A program made the position numbers and the translations under genes. Of a stretch of DNA of 64,000 nt, positions 40,116 through 48,815 are shown piece by piece. Source of the stretch: Galaxea fascicularis (taxonomy: Eukaryota; Cnidaria; Anthozoa; Scleractinia; Euphylliidae); contig OX419338.1 of NCBI GenBank assembly GCA_948470475.1, positions 36,702,095 through 36,766,094 on the forward strand, in the 5' to 3' direction. The stretch's first letter is position 1, and each line of letters starts with the position of its first letter. The notes beneath the pieces are model-generated. The model saw only the letters and a list, made by a program, of their open reading frames with translations, searched no databases and was not told the origin of the DNA.

Positions 40116-43100
40116 AGAAGAGCGCCGTATGAATCAGTTGCCACTGCAGTGTCAAATAAACTTTCAAAAAAATATATATATAAACAAACTAATTCTAATA
40201 ACAGAGGTGTTGGACAAACAATTGAGAGTAAAAATTAGTGATAATAATTTTGAATTACGTTTCGATGATTCGCTCATCATTTTCAAATTCGTAAGAAATT
40301 AAAAACTAAAAGTCAGATTCTCGTGAGTTCTTTAAATACTAAAAATGTGTGTGAAAAACTCGTTGCATATAATTAAAACACTGCAATGTGGAACGTAGAG
40401 GGTAACACTTAGGTGTTAAATAGTTTTACTTTGATTGAGTCAGATTGAGTGTTCAGCTCAAGTTTCTTTTCTTGGATAAAGAGCATTTCGTAAATTAAGC
40501 ATTCAAATTTCCCACGACATTTGGTAAATTGTTCACGAAGATCTTTTTTCCTCTGATTGTGAGCGTCACGCAGGTGTTTTCCAATAGCAGAGTGCTTGTG
40601 CTCCTCAATGCGTTGAAAAAGGTGTCGGCAAGTATAGCCAACATAATCCGCATCACACAGATCACATTTGAATTTATAGACAACACATTGCTGATTTATT
40701 AACGGTGGTTTGGCCTCTGCTACTTTGATGTCGTCGGCAATTTTCTTGCTTGTAAACACTGGGCGCAGATCGCTATTTATTTTCTTTCCAAGATCGGACA
40801 GCTGTCTTCGTACAACGTCGGCTGATCTTTGATCCTTGAATGGCAGTATAATTCGAACGGGCGCACTTGCTTGAACATCGCCAACTTGCGGTTGATTTCG
40901 CGACTCAATGAATCTAGTTATCGTGGAATTAATAAGATTCTGTGGGTACTTCAGTTTTAAGAAGATCCCTTTCAAGTTGTCACATTCTTCAGCAAATAGT
41001 TCCTTTGATGATGACAAACAGTGGGCTCGGTTCAACATGGTCATTAGAAGGGATCGTTTGTAACGGGTATCAACATGGCTTTGATAGTGGAGAAGTAGTG
41101 CCAAAAACAGCATATATGGCCCTTCAGAAATCATCGGCAGGGGCTATTATTTCCTCGGCCATGTTTCAGTTACATGCACGAGGAAAGCCTGAAGCGAACT
41201 ACCCTAACCTGTCGTTGGGTGCCCCTGATTACGATCAACGACTACGCACTCCATTGAATGTTGTTAGCTAATGTTGTTAGTTATTAGCGTGTTTAGTTGA
41301 TAACATTAGGTAAATTAGTGTTCAGTAGAAAGAGCACATGAACAGAAATTTATTTTCGCAGCCTTGTTCCAGTTTGGCTTTTCCCTCAAGTCTATTTCCC
41401 GTTCTTTTTTCAGAGATCCAGGGGCATCCAACGAGCAAATTAAGCACAAAAACCTTTGAGGGATATTTCTAGGCTCCTTTTTAATGTTTAAAGACAGTTT
41501 AAAGAGATGGATTAACCAGCTAGAAAAATTTGATCTGTTCGGATTTCTTAGCTGAAAATTGAAGTGCCCGAAAATTTTAGGGAATGAAATCTTCATTTCA
41601 GAAATAGCTAGCTGAATGTTACCTTCGAAGAACTTCTCTGAGAACTATTTGCTTACCCGAAAATTTTGGGCAACGTTTTGAGCCAAATATTGCAAAAGTA
41701 TCCCTTCCCAAAATCTAAGGGACTATTTTCCCCTAGATTTCTCTGGTTGCGAATCTTTTAGGTGCTGTTTTTGGTTAAGAAATCATTAGCTTTTGGCAAT
41801 GCATTATCCGAAAGTCTTAGAACAGGTAGACTCTTCCGAACAGATATTTCTCGTTGGATGCCCCTGGAGATCGAGTATCTAAGGGTGCGTTAAACGGATT
41901 TTTTTTTAGGTTTTGACAAAGTTACCCGGAAGTTTGTTTTTCTTTATTATCGAGGAACTTCTCTTTAATATAGAACGACAACAGTGTTTGCAAAGCTCGA
42001 ATAACGATGACGGCAGGGAACACGTGCGATGCCGAAACTTTCAGTTGAGTTCAACTGCCGACCAGTTGGCTCAGAGCTATTTTCGTTGTTTTCGTATGTC
42101 GCAGCGCGCATACAGTAGCAGTCAATGAGACTTATTTTGCTCTCAGTTCATGGCGACCTTCTCCAGTTTAGTAACCATGGAAGTAGACCACCTTTGAAAT
42201 TTCGAAAACATATCCTGTTAACTTCGTCGATTCTTGGAAAACCAGTACGTTTACGTTCAGTTGCGGTTTAAACTTGGTTAATATTAGGTACAAAACTACA
42301 TCACATTTATAGACTTGCTGCATAATTGATATGGTTCCGACCACTACTGGTTTAACCTGTACATCTAAAATAGAATTTTTGAAAGATACGTCGATAAATC
42401 TTACCTGAATTCGCCATGCATGCTGCGTGTAATGGTGTGGCGGTCTTTGCAGGAAAACACGATGAATTCGGACAAGGACTCGGACGAGTAATATCACACG
42501 AAGACCGCTTGCCATATGTACTTTTTTCGTATCCTTTCCCAAAAATGCGTGGATCGTGAATCTTAAAAACCCGGATTTAGATTTGATCTGATGTGTCCTT
42601 TCCGAGTATAGATACTTTGGATCTATGATCCGGTTTTGGATTCCCCACCCCCTCCAAAAAGAAAAGGCAAAATCCGTTTTCGAATTTCCCCCCAAAAAAC
42701 GCACCCTGAGAAGTATATATTGGACCCTACTTCGTCAAAGCGACCAAGTGTCCATGGCCTGACGTTGTCCGCATTAACGGGGTTCTACTGTAACTCGGTG
42801 TAACCTCTACACTGCAGATTTCTCACTATGATTTCAACAAACATCCTTGGTGTCACGCAATATTTGTTGTCACGGTGTAACCTCCACACTGCAGTTTTGC
42901 CCCTTATTTGTCTCTATAATTTCAACTAACACCCTTGCTGTCACGCAATATTTGTTCTCAGGGTGAAGAGGATGCGACAAACGCTAATGTATACTCCTCA
43001 AATGCGGTCACGTGGGGTGTATTCCCTGGATCAGAAATCATTCAACCCACTGTGGTGGACCCTATTGCATTTCAGTTTTGGAAGGTACGATGAAGAGTCT

Positions 43101-43473
43101 GTAGAGTTGTTTCCTTCTCACATGAAGAGTATTGATAGGGTTTTGGTCAAAAGCCTGATGTTGAGCACTGATATAATAATTGAAAAGGAGAAGGGGTATC
43201 TATCTCCTCAAGGAGTATCCTCTCCAACAGCCATCAAGAGTATTCACTTTCTCGATTTAATCCCTCTCCGTTTTGGTTCTTCAGGATGAAGCTTTTGCGC
43301 TTTGGAAACATCATTGGGGAAGCATTTATCCTGAGAAATCCAAGTCACGCGAAATTATTGACGCCATTCACGACACTTATTACCTTATTAATCTTGTCGA
43401 TAATGATTACGTCTCTGGAAATCGACTGTTTGATGTTCTCGATATCGTCTTGAAAAATTTAGGGAAAATGTGA
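30635..43473 (+). CDS. MTHFR: MTHFR, methylenetetrahydrofolate reductase
   Basis: Eight coding exons: 30635-31031, 32611-32724, 33675-33865, 34880-35467, 36664-36846, 39637-39735, 42962-43084, 43285-43473 (1884 nt, 627 aa; human 656). All GT-AG, phases agree. The N-terminal TIM barrel reduces methylene- to methyl-tetrahydrofolate with FAD and NAD(P)[10 protein letters not shown] carries the catalytic Glu; [12 protein letters not shown] is the region of human Ala222, Ala retained; [10 protein letters not shown] ends the barrel. The C-terminal SAM-binding regulatory domain is recognised by [52 protein letters not shown] and INLVDNDY. The Ser-rich N-terminal extension of mammals is absent. MAQQ is chosen as start because an in-frame upstream ATG (30560) lies before a likely acceptor. 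Exon 4 has a weak donor (AAG|GTTTGG) with a MITE just beyond. Confidence 0.96.
31300..31585 (-). repeat. tRNA-derived SINE (in MTHFR intron 1)
   Basis: Minus strand: A-box-like TGAGTGGTTAAGGGCACTGG, B-box GGGTTCAAATCCCGC, a body of about 200 bp and a TAT/ATT simple-repeat end near 31300. Different family from the SINEs at 2410 and 38374. Confidence 0.7.
31897..32234. mobile_element. MITE with CAGGGACCGCAC termini
   Basis: 338 bp in MTHFR intron 1. Left end CAGGGACCGCACAAAG; right end CTGTGCGGTCCCTG. ATCAA directly abuts both ends, a possible 5-bp target duplication. The interior has C-runs of up to about 20 (32190-32208) and GGGGGGGCTTTAGCTCCCCC. No coding. Confidence 0.75.
33030..33340 (+). 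mobile_element. Possible LINE 3' UTR fragment
   Basis: Sequence ending in ATTAGTTTATAAGCTATTTGCC then TTTATTGTTTGTTGTTTGTTG resembles the 3' end and simple-repeat tail of non-LTR elements. No coding motif survives. MTHFR intron 2. Confidence 0.35.
33429..33490. repeat. Short tandem repeat, unit AGCTGTAGTA
   Basis: Four to five copies of a 10-bp unit in MTHFR intron 2, slightly interrupted (AAGGCAGTAAGCTGTAGTA). Confidence 0.8.
34440..34530. repeat. Hairpin repeat TTGGTTTCTCCTGCG
   Basis: TTGGTTTCTCCTGCG at about 34463 and its exact reverse complement CGCAGGAGAAACCAA at about 34502, with a GAGAGAGAAAGAAG spacer. Likely part of a transposon; MTHFR intron 3. Confidence 0.7.
34605..34680 (+). 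repeat. SINE tail fragment
   Basis: ATCTTCATTTCATTTCC-type sequence followed by GCAGTTCATATTTGATTT matches the 3' body of the SINE at 38374-38560 and 61560-61735. The tRNA-like head is missing. Confidence 0.6.
35475..36050. mobile_element. MITE family B, copy 2, abutting an MTHFR exon
   Basis: Begins CTCGGGTACCCGAGACA about 8 bp after the end of MTHFR exon 4. Shares ordered landmarks with 23985-24660: ATTATTCATAATGCGTCTTAA, GACCACTGTGGCTAT, CGTCCCGTCCCCGG, AAAGTGTTCACATGAGAAAA, GTTGTCTCGCCCACCTCGTG, TATACCTTTTCAAAGAAAT. No coding. Exact right end uncertain. Confidence 0.7.
37010..37960 (+). mobile_element. Penelope-like retroelement remnant with inverted arms
   Basis: The centre (37360-37715) encodes a frame-broken GIY-YIG endonuclease tail: [27 protein letters not shown], then in shifted frames [19 protein letters not shown] and [20 protein letters not shown]. 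It is homologous to the element at 40200-41205. It is flanked by inverted arms of about 220 bp (37010-37230 and 37722-37960), each with a hairpin followed by GAAAC. The reverse transcriptase is missing. MTHFR intron 5. Confidence 0.8.
38276..38765 (+). repeat. Tandem tRNA-derived SINE array
   Basis: Two complete heads at 38374 and 38606 (period 232 bp), plus a tail fragment before the first. Each head folds as a tRNA-like: acceptor GGCTTCA/TGAAGTC, A-box TAGCTCAGTTGGTAGAGCA, B-box GGGTTCAAGCC (copy 1) and GGGTTCGAGCC (copy 2). The body includes AATTTTTTCAGGCTTCTT and TTGCGATCACAACTGCGACG. A third, degraded copy is at 61560. MTHFR intron 5. Confidence 0.85.
38800..39110. repeat. Degenerate tandem repeat, about 125-bp unit
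   Basis: Two long units (from about 38806 and 38928) share AATCATGTTGTATATTT, ATCTTGATGTAAATATATC, TTGATGTAYATATAACAC and CTTGAAAAGTC in order. A shorter sub-repeat, TCTTGATGTAAATATA, recurs five or more times. MTHFR intron 5. Confidence 0.65.
39925..40140. mobile_element. Possible MITE with GTGCCGAA / TTCGGCAC arms
   Basis: CATGTGCCGAATTACG at 39955 and GGTTCGGCACATGAG at 40103 are imperfect inverted repeats within a GGCCCGGTTCAGACG-led sequence. Resembles a short nonautonomous transposon; ends not resolved. MTHFR intron 6. Confidence 0.45.
40200..41205 (-). mobile_element. Penelope-like retroelement, 3' part
   Basis: A single open minus-strand frame 41134-40409 (241 aa) covers the end of the reverse transcriptase region ([35 protein letters not shown]) and a GIY-YIG endonuclease ([47 protein letters not shown]). 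The 5' part is gone. A hairpin plus GAAAC motif lies 3' of the frame at 40290-40255. The frame is intact, so the insertion is younger than the one at 37010. MTHFR intron 6. Confidence 0.85.
41213..41230. mobile_element. Solo MITE family A end
   Basis: CGTTGGGTGCCCCTG matches the right terminus of the family A elements at 21734 and 41419. The partner terminus is not visible; possibly truncated by the Penelope-like insertion next to it. Confidence 0.6.
41419..41866. mobile_element. MITE family A, copy 2 (6-bp TSD)
   Basis: 448 bp. Termini CAGGGGCATCCAACGAG and CTCGTTGGATGCCCCTG, flanked by GAGATC on both sides. Its interior aligns with copy 1 at 21734-22140 except for an extra segment of about 50 bp near 41505-41560. 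MTHFR intron 6. Confidence 0.88.
41881..42708. mobile_element. Possible transposon with AGGGTGCGTT termini
   Basis: AAGGGTGCGTTAAACGGATTT at the left and CCAAAAAACGCACCCTG at the right form short inverted ends about 828 bp apart in MTHFR intron 6. The right part has GGATCTATGATCCGG-type words like those at 14420-14600. The minus-strand frame 42704-42168 (178 aa) shows no recognisable transposase. Confidence 0.5.
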
Positions 43474-43832
43474 GAGATCTGAAAATCTAACCTGCGATTA
43501 GCTTACGCCAATCCCCCCTGTGATCGTTGCGACTGTCCCTGAAGTAGAAAGCGGTTCTACTTTTCGTGAAACGTGTCTCGCAACGGAAGTTCAAAAACGT
43601 CTCACGAAAACGACCATGTTACACGGTGCAAAGCTTGCTGAAACTTGTTTCGCAGCGCCTTTGCACATAAGTTTCAGCTACAAGTTTCGACTTCACATTT
43701 GCGCTCGGTGTCAAATATGCGTATATGTTCTTGAATGTAATGTCAATTATACCTGTAATAATTAATTGGGGATTTTCAACTATAGCTCACGTTTTTCACT
43801 TGTTAGCACGTCCCTCATTAAGAACGATAACT

Positions 43833-44681
43833 CTACATGTTGAGCAGTTGAACTATACCGTGGAGCTGCCAGAGTCTGAAGCTCAAAGGATGACCTTGAA
43901 CTTTGTCCTCCTCCCCTCGGAGCGTGGACGATATCAGGTGAAAAGTCACTTTGCGATACAGAAAACAGTGGGCTGAGAAAATTTCCCCAAATCCATGGCG
44001 ATAGTTTTCACTAAAGATAGCGTATAGTAGTGGAGTGAGTGCCGCGTTAAAATGCGCTTGAAGCAGCCTCAAATATAAAACATTACATGGAACTTGAATG
44101 TTATTTTGACGAAGCACCATTAAAACAAAATATAAGGACCAGCACAGAAGAAACGCAGCTACTACGATCAGGACCATTGTTATCACTTTGCGATCGGTTT
44201 TCTCGTGATACCTATTGTTTGTGTGTACGACAGTGTTCCCAGGTATGGTTCTTTTGTTCATAGTAACAATAATTGCAAAGTTTAAACCAACTGTTACCGC
44301 GAAAGATATCGCGTACAACACCACAAATTTAAACTTGAAGTAGATGTCACCTGACCCTGCCCCGAAAGTTAAGTCCAGGTCAACAATGCAGTATATTTCC
44401 CCTTCAAATTCATCTAAATCTGTCGCTAGAAGAGTTGGTACCTTTACGCCGATTGAGATGAGCCACGTAGCCAAGATAAAGGACCAACAATGTGTTCAGT
44501 TCATGAAAGTTCTCAGAGGAAACGTCACTGCCAAGAAACGATCCAGACTGATTGCAACTATAGTAAGCACGGAAACAACAATTGCTATTTCCATCACGAA
44601 AGGTACCATACGACAAAATATCGATCCCAGCAGACCGAAGACAAGCCACTTGTATCCAAATAAGCATATTTTCTTTCTCAT
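43833..44681 (-). pseudogene. Class A GPCR relic with in-frame stop
   Basis: From 44681 the frame reads the TM3 region of a rhodopsin-family receptor: YKWLVFGLLGSIFC, then SVLTIVAISLDRFLAV (DRY-type motif as DRF). After TFPLRTFMN comes TGA (44498-44496); the same frame then continues through TM4 (WSFILATWLIS), TM5 (YAISFAVTVGLNFAI), TM6 (LLCWSLYFVLM) and TM7 (LTPLLYAIFSENYR, an NPxxY variant) to 43833. An in-frame TAA just before 44681 means TM1-TM2 are absent here. The stop would be a single CGA-to-TGA change (CpG decay). It looks like a recently dead, 5'-truncated copy from an expanded cnidarian peptide/amine-like receptor family. A missing 5' exon or an allelic stop remain possible. Confidence 0.8.
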
Positions 44682-44734
44682 TTACTGACTGATTTCCTCT
44701 TTGAGATTGCTCTCCGGCTTTCAAATACAAAATA

Positions 44735-46375
44735 AGTGCTATGTAGGCAACATGGCAAATTTGAAGCTTTTCTCTTCTACTGTCTATGACTCCTGCGATT
44801 GCTTGAAACTTTTGAATTCAAAACAAAACTTCTTAGAAACGAGTTGTCATACCGTATTCTTCTAACACATGTTCTTCAGTGGTTGATACATCCCCTGAAC
44901 GAAAGGCTCAAAATTCTGGTGTGGACAAAGCAAGATGTAGCAGAACAATAAAAAGTACATGAATAATTACCGAAAAATAATTAGAATATACGAGATATTT
45001 TAAACCAGGAAGTTTAAAGACGGAAGTCCCTTCGGAGTTTCATTACTTTTCGGACCCACGACCCGGCGATTTTATACACCGATTGCGGCGAATTTGATCG
45101 CCAGCGAAAATCGCGAACGAATTCCACCGTTCCTTGTGCGAGAACACTAGGCGATTTTTTTAACGCCCATCGCGACGTTTTTTTCTCAGGCTCCAGGAGT
45201 CGTTGTTGCCCGCCATTTTAAATGTCGTGATAAAACCGCCCAACTTGATTGGTTGATCCTACTGGCGAGTCGCAGCGATTAGCAAACGCCGGCGAGTTTA
45301 ATCGCCCAGTGTGTCACCCCTTTTACAACGGTATCAAAGGTGACAAAGTCAAGCAGTGTGATTGTAAGGTAATGGGTAGGTTGGACAGATGCATGCACTC
45401 CTAGTGGATGACTGCCAAGCAGTTTGACGGTAGGTATGCAGAAGATAGTTTTTTTTTTGCGCGCTCCATAAATTCTACATTCTACGAAAATGAGACATGT
45501 AGTTACTGGATAGTGAAGAATAATTTTCTCCACTCCACCACGGCGAATCACTGTTTATTGGTTCGAGAGACCGCTAGGCAGGCAGACTGAGAGCTTCAAA
45601 ATATTGTGTTTCCAATGCATCAGTTTATTGCATATGGCACAACAATAAAAACAATCTTCACTTTAATCAATACTTTGATTTTGTCGGACCTTTTCATAAT
45701 AAATAAACTTTCGTTGTTAAGCGTGTTTCCAGTCATACTTCTTACTCTGTCATTTCTTCTCATTATAGATTTAAATGTACAATATTTGGTTTTTTCTTCA
45801 ACTGTTTAACTATATTAATTTCTACATCTAATATCCTCCTACTACGACGACAAGCACGTGAAGTCGCCAGTAATACTGACTCAATAAGCTGAACTGAAAC
45901 CAGAGATACTTTTGCAGTCTGCTGGGGGGCATTTGTGCCACCACTGATGTGATCAGTCGCTAAAATATGAAAATAGACGGCGTAACACTCGCAATTATAG
46001 TATCAAACAGATTTCAAAAAATATCCTTGTGGCGACAGCAACACTTAACTGCCAACATTTACGGACGTCGCTTCATCACTTGAATATAAATTTACTAGCC
46101 TGATGACCAAGGACGCCATTGCAAAGTTATCTTAACATCGGCAACGATTACCTCAAATTTGTATGATAATAAATTAAGCATTACAATAATGCGCTAAAAC
46201 GCGCATTGTGTGATCTCAGAACCTATTAACGCGAGCCGGCCGGAAAATGACCAAATCAGAACGGAGTAACGTACTGGACGAACCGAAGCCAACTAAACAT
46301 GCTATCTGTCACCTCAAAACTAACTGCAATTTTGCTTCTTTGAAACTGGCAACTTAGATGGCTGAATGAATAACT
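44735..46375. other. Intergenic, nothing recognised
   Basis: No TM1-TM2 exon for the GPCR was found in this stretch. 45060-45305 holds repeated GCGATTTT/AATCGCC words that look like an old transposon. Open frames here do not resemble proteins. Confidence 0.4.
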
Positions 46376-46379
46376 TTAA

Positions 46380-47051
46380 GGTTACTGTCAACCTTCAGGG
46401 GTCATATTTTTTAAACTGATTTGAGTTTTTTCACTCTTTGCTTAATCGAATAATTAAACTATCAATTGGCGAAAGAAAATTTACAAAATGTGCAAGAGAA
46501 CGCGAGAAACGGGAAAAACTGTTTTCGAGCAAAGTTAATAAATAGTGAGAGGTGTGATAATCCTAATTGGTATCCAGCAGTCTGTTGACATTTTTGACGG
46601 TGGCTTTCCTCGCTTCACTTTAGTCTCCACGCTTGTTTCGATGTTTCTTGCAAAGAAATCGCCATCAAACCTAGATTAAATATTAATTAGAAAATAATTC
46701 GACAAGGGCAACAAAAAAGATATCCGAGCGGAGCAAAGAAAGAATTTTTGTGTTAAAAACTTTAATACCTCACCCACTTTGTTAACCTATTATCTCTCGA
46801 GTGATATACTCCGTTTTGTTTGGATGTCCGTGGTAACGCACGGGCGATTAATTCCGTTGAACAAACACGGTCAGATTTGCGTTTGAACGCTTGCGCTCGC
46901 CTACCAAAACAAAATATGTCAAAGATAGAGCTATTTTCAGCTTCTACATTTTATTAGCTTTCCAGTGATATCTAGTTTCCTGGGGTTTCTTTAAAAACAA
47001 CGCACAGACGAGCGATTTTCCGAAAGACACCCCCGAAGGTTGACAGTAACC
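46380..47051. mobile_element. MITE with TTAA target duplication
   Basis: 672 bp. Inverted ends GGTTACTGTCAACCTTC and GAAGGTTGACAGTAACC, flanked on each side by TTAA (46376-46379 and 47052-47055). TTAA target sites are used by piggyBac and Kolobok transposons. No transposase coding. Confidence 0.82.
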
Positions 47052-47055
47052 TTAA

Positions 47056-48815
47056 ATGCCAGGTACTTTGAAAGGTTTCATGGTCATGGGAAGTACACAT
47101 TTAGTAAAGACCTTTGTGCGAAACCTGTACTTCAACAAATTATTCTCAGCACGTTTCATTAGACTAATTAATCTAAAGTGCATTCTGATGAGACGAGAGC
47201 AGTGACTTCGGATCCAGGTCCTTACTCGTTTGAAGTGGAAAATCACTAAGTTGTCGAATTAGAGAGAGTGAAAGTCCACTTACGTTTCGGTTACATGACC
47301 CTTGAACTCCATATGAACGGAGGAAAACCTCAAATCTCCCAGAAACTAATCACTTAACAAATCAGTTTGCAGAGCACAATGACTTTCAGTCGAATAATCA
47401 CAATGGTTGTTATCTTAACACTCGTAAGTTAGAACGTTATAAGGCTTAGCAAACAGTGCCACAGGTAGTTAACGCCTAGAGGCCTTTATCTGAATACTGG
47501 CACTTAGGAATTTTATGCACAGACTCAAAACTTAGAACCATCTTGAACAGCATTACAAAGAAAGCGCTACGAGAAAGTACTGCTAAGTACAATTTCACTG
47601 ATAGTCGATATAACACTTTAAATTTCAACGCTGTTAGCAATTCAAGGTAGGATGTTGGGAGCGAACGTATAAACTGGTAAGGGCAACGAGTCAGACAAGT
47701 GCAAAGTAACAAGAAAGAATGAAAGTACTAAGCATGCATAAGCTCACGTAGTTGGAGGTATTACAGATCAGCCAGCATTTGTACAAATGAAGACGACATA
47801 CGAAACTTGAAACAGGCGAGTGCCTATCGTCTTTATGCCTGAAAGAAAAAAGAAGCAAATTCCTCGAGGTCAAAGACAAAAAGACGAAACTCTGGTAAGG
47901 ACGAGTTATTACGTGGGATGCCACAGGCAGACCACGTCTACAATTTGGTTGAGTTTCGTCGTCATCGTAGTTGCATATGGTAATTAGCCATGTGCTTGTG
48001 CTTGTCACTTAAGTTAAGCTGTTGGTCAGGATCACGATTTGTATGGGTGACCTCCTATGATACCCGGTGTTGTGTTTTTCGATTTCATTCCTGTGATTTA
48101 AAAAGTGCATGTGGCGCTGAATTTGCCGAACAGTGCGGCTAGCTCACCAGTCAGTTCTTGTTCCAGAATAACGCGCATCTATACATGCTCATTTTGGGGA
48201 GAAAACCTTTTTTAAAAGTAAAGATTCTATTCTCACGCGTGACGTAGGTTAACAATAAGTATTGAAAAGAGATGGATTTGTGTACTTAACTGTGAATAAT
48301 TACATCCTAGTTGTGTGCTTCGAACTACCCACAGAACCAGAGGGAATTCAGAAACTACGACCCCTTTCCGCATCCCACGTTAACGCCTCTAAGTGTTTGT
48401 TCTGAGTGAGAAGCAATGGATACTCTTATCTATAACTTATTGGCGGCTGAGGTTAACCAAAATTTGTCTCATTCGTTTGTTTTTTCTTGAATAAGTAGTA
48501 TAAATAAAGGCAAAATAAATGTAAAGTACCAAGAGTTGGTTGGCGCGACATCTTGTGCCCAGCATCAGAACAAGGTCAGAAGCACGTGACAAGAATCTTT
48601 TTAGGTTTCCTGGTCATTTTCTGTACTTTCCTTTGTTTCTGACTGTTATTTAGGAATGAAAAACGCATTATATTCTTTGTTTTATGAAAACCGAACTTTG
48701 AATTCCCCGATTCGCTCGGTAAAGTAATTCGGAATCAAATCCAAATGTGACTCCATCGCACCTTATGAACGACCATCGGGCTATATGACGGCGAACAACC
48801 TTCACATTTTACCGG
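47056..48815. other. Intergenic, 3' of RCC2, nothing recognised
   Basis: Minus-strand frames 47476-47712 and 47691-48008 have no recognisable similarity. Should contain the RCC2 3' UTR near 48815. Confidence 0.4.

Noticed and set aside
42168..42704. 178-aa minus-strand frame as a gene
   Set aside because: Lies inside a likely transposon, no recognised domain, and overlaps repeat words shared with other elements.
47691..48008. 105-aa minus-strand frame
   Set aside because: Composition looks random and no conserved motif is visible.
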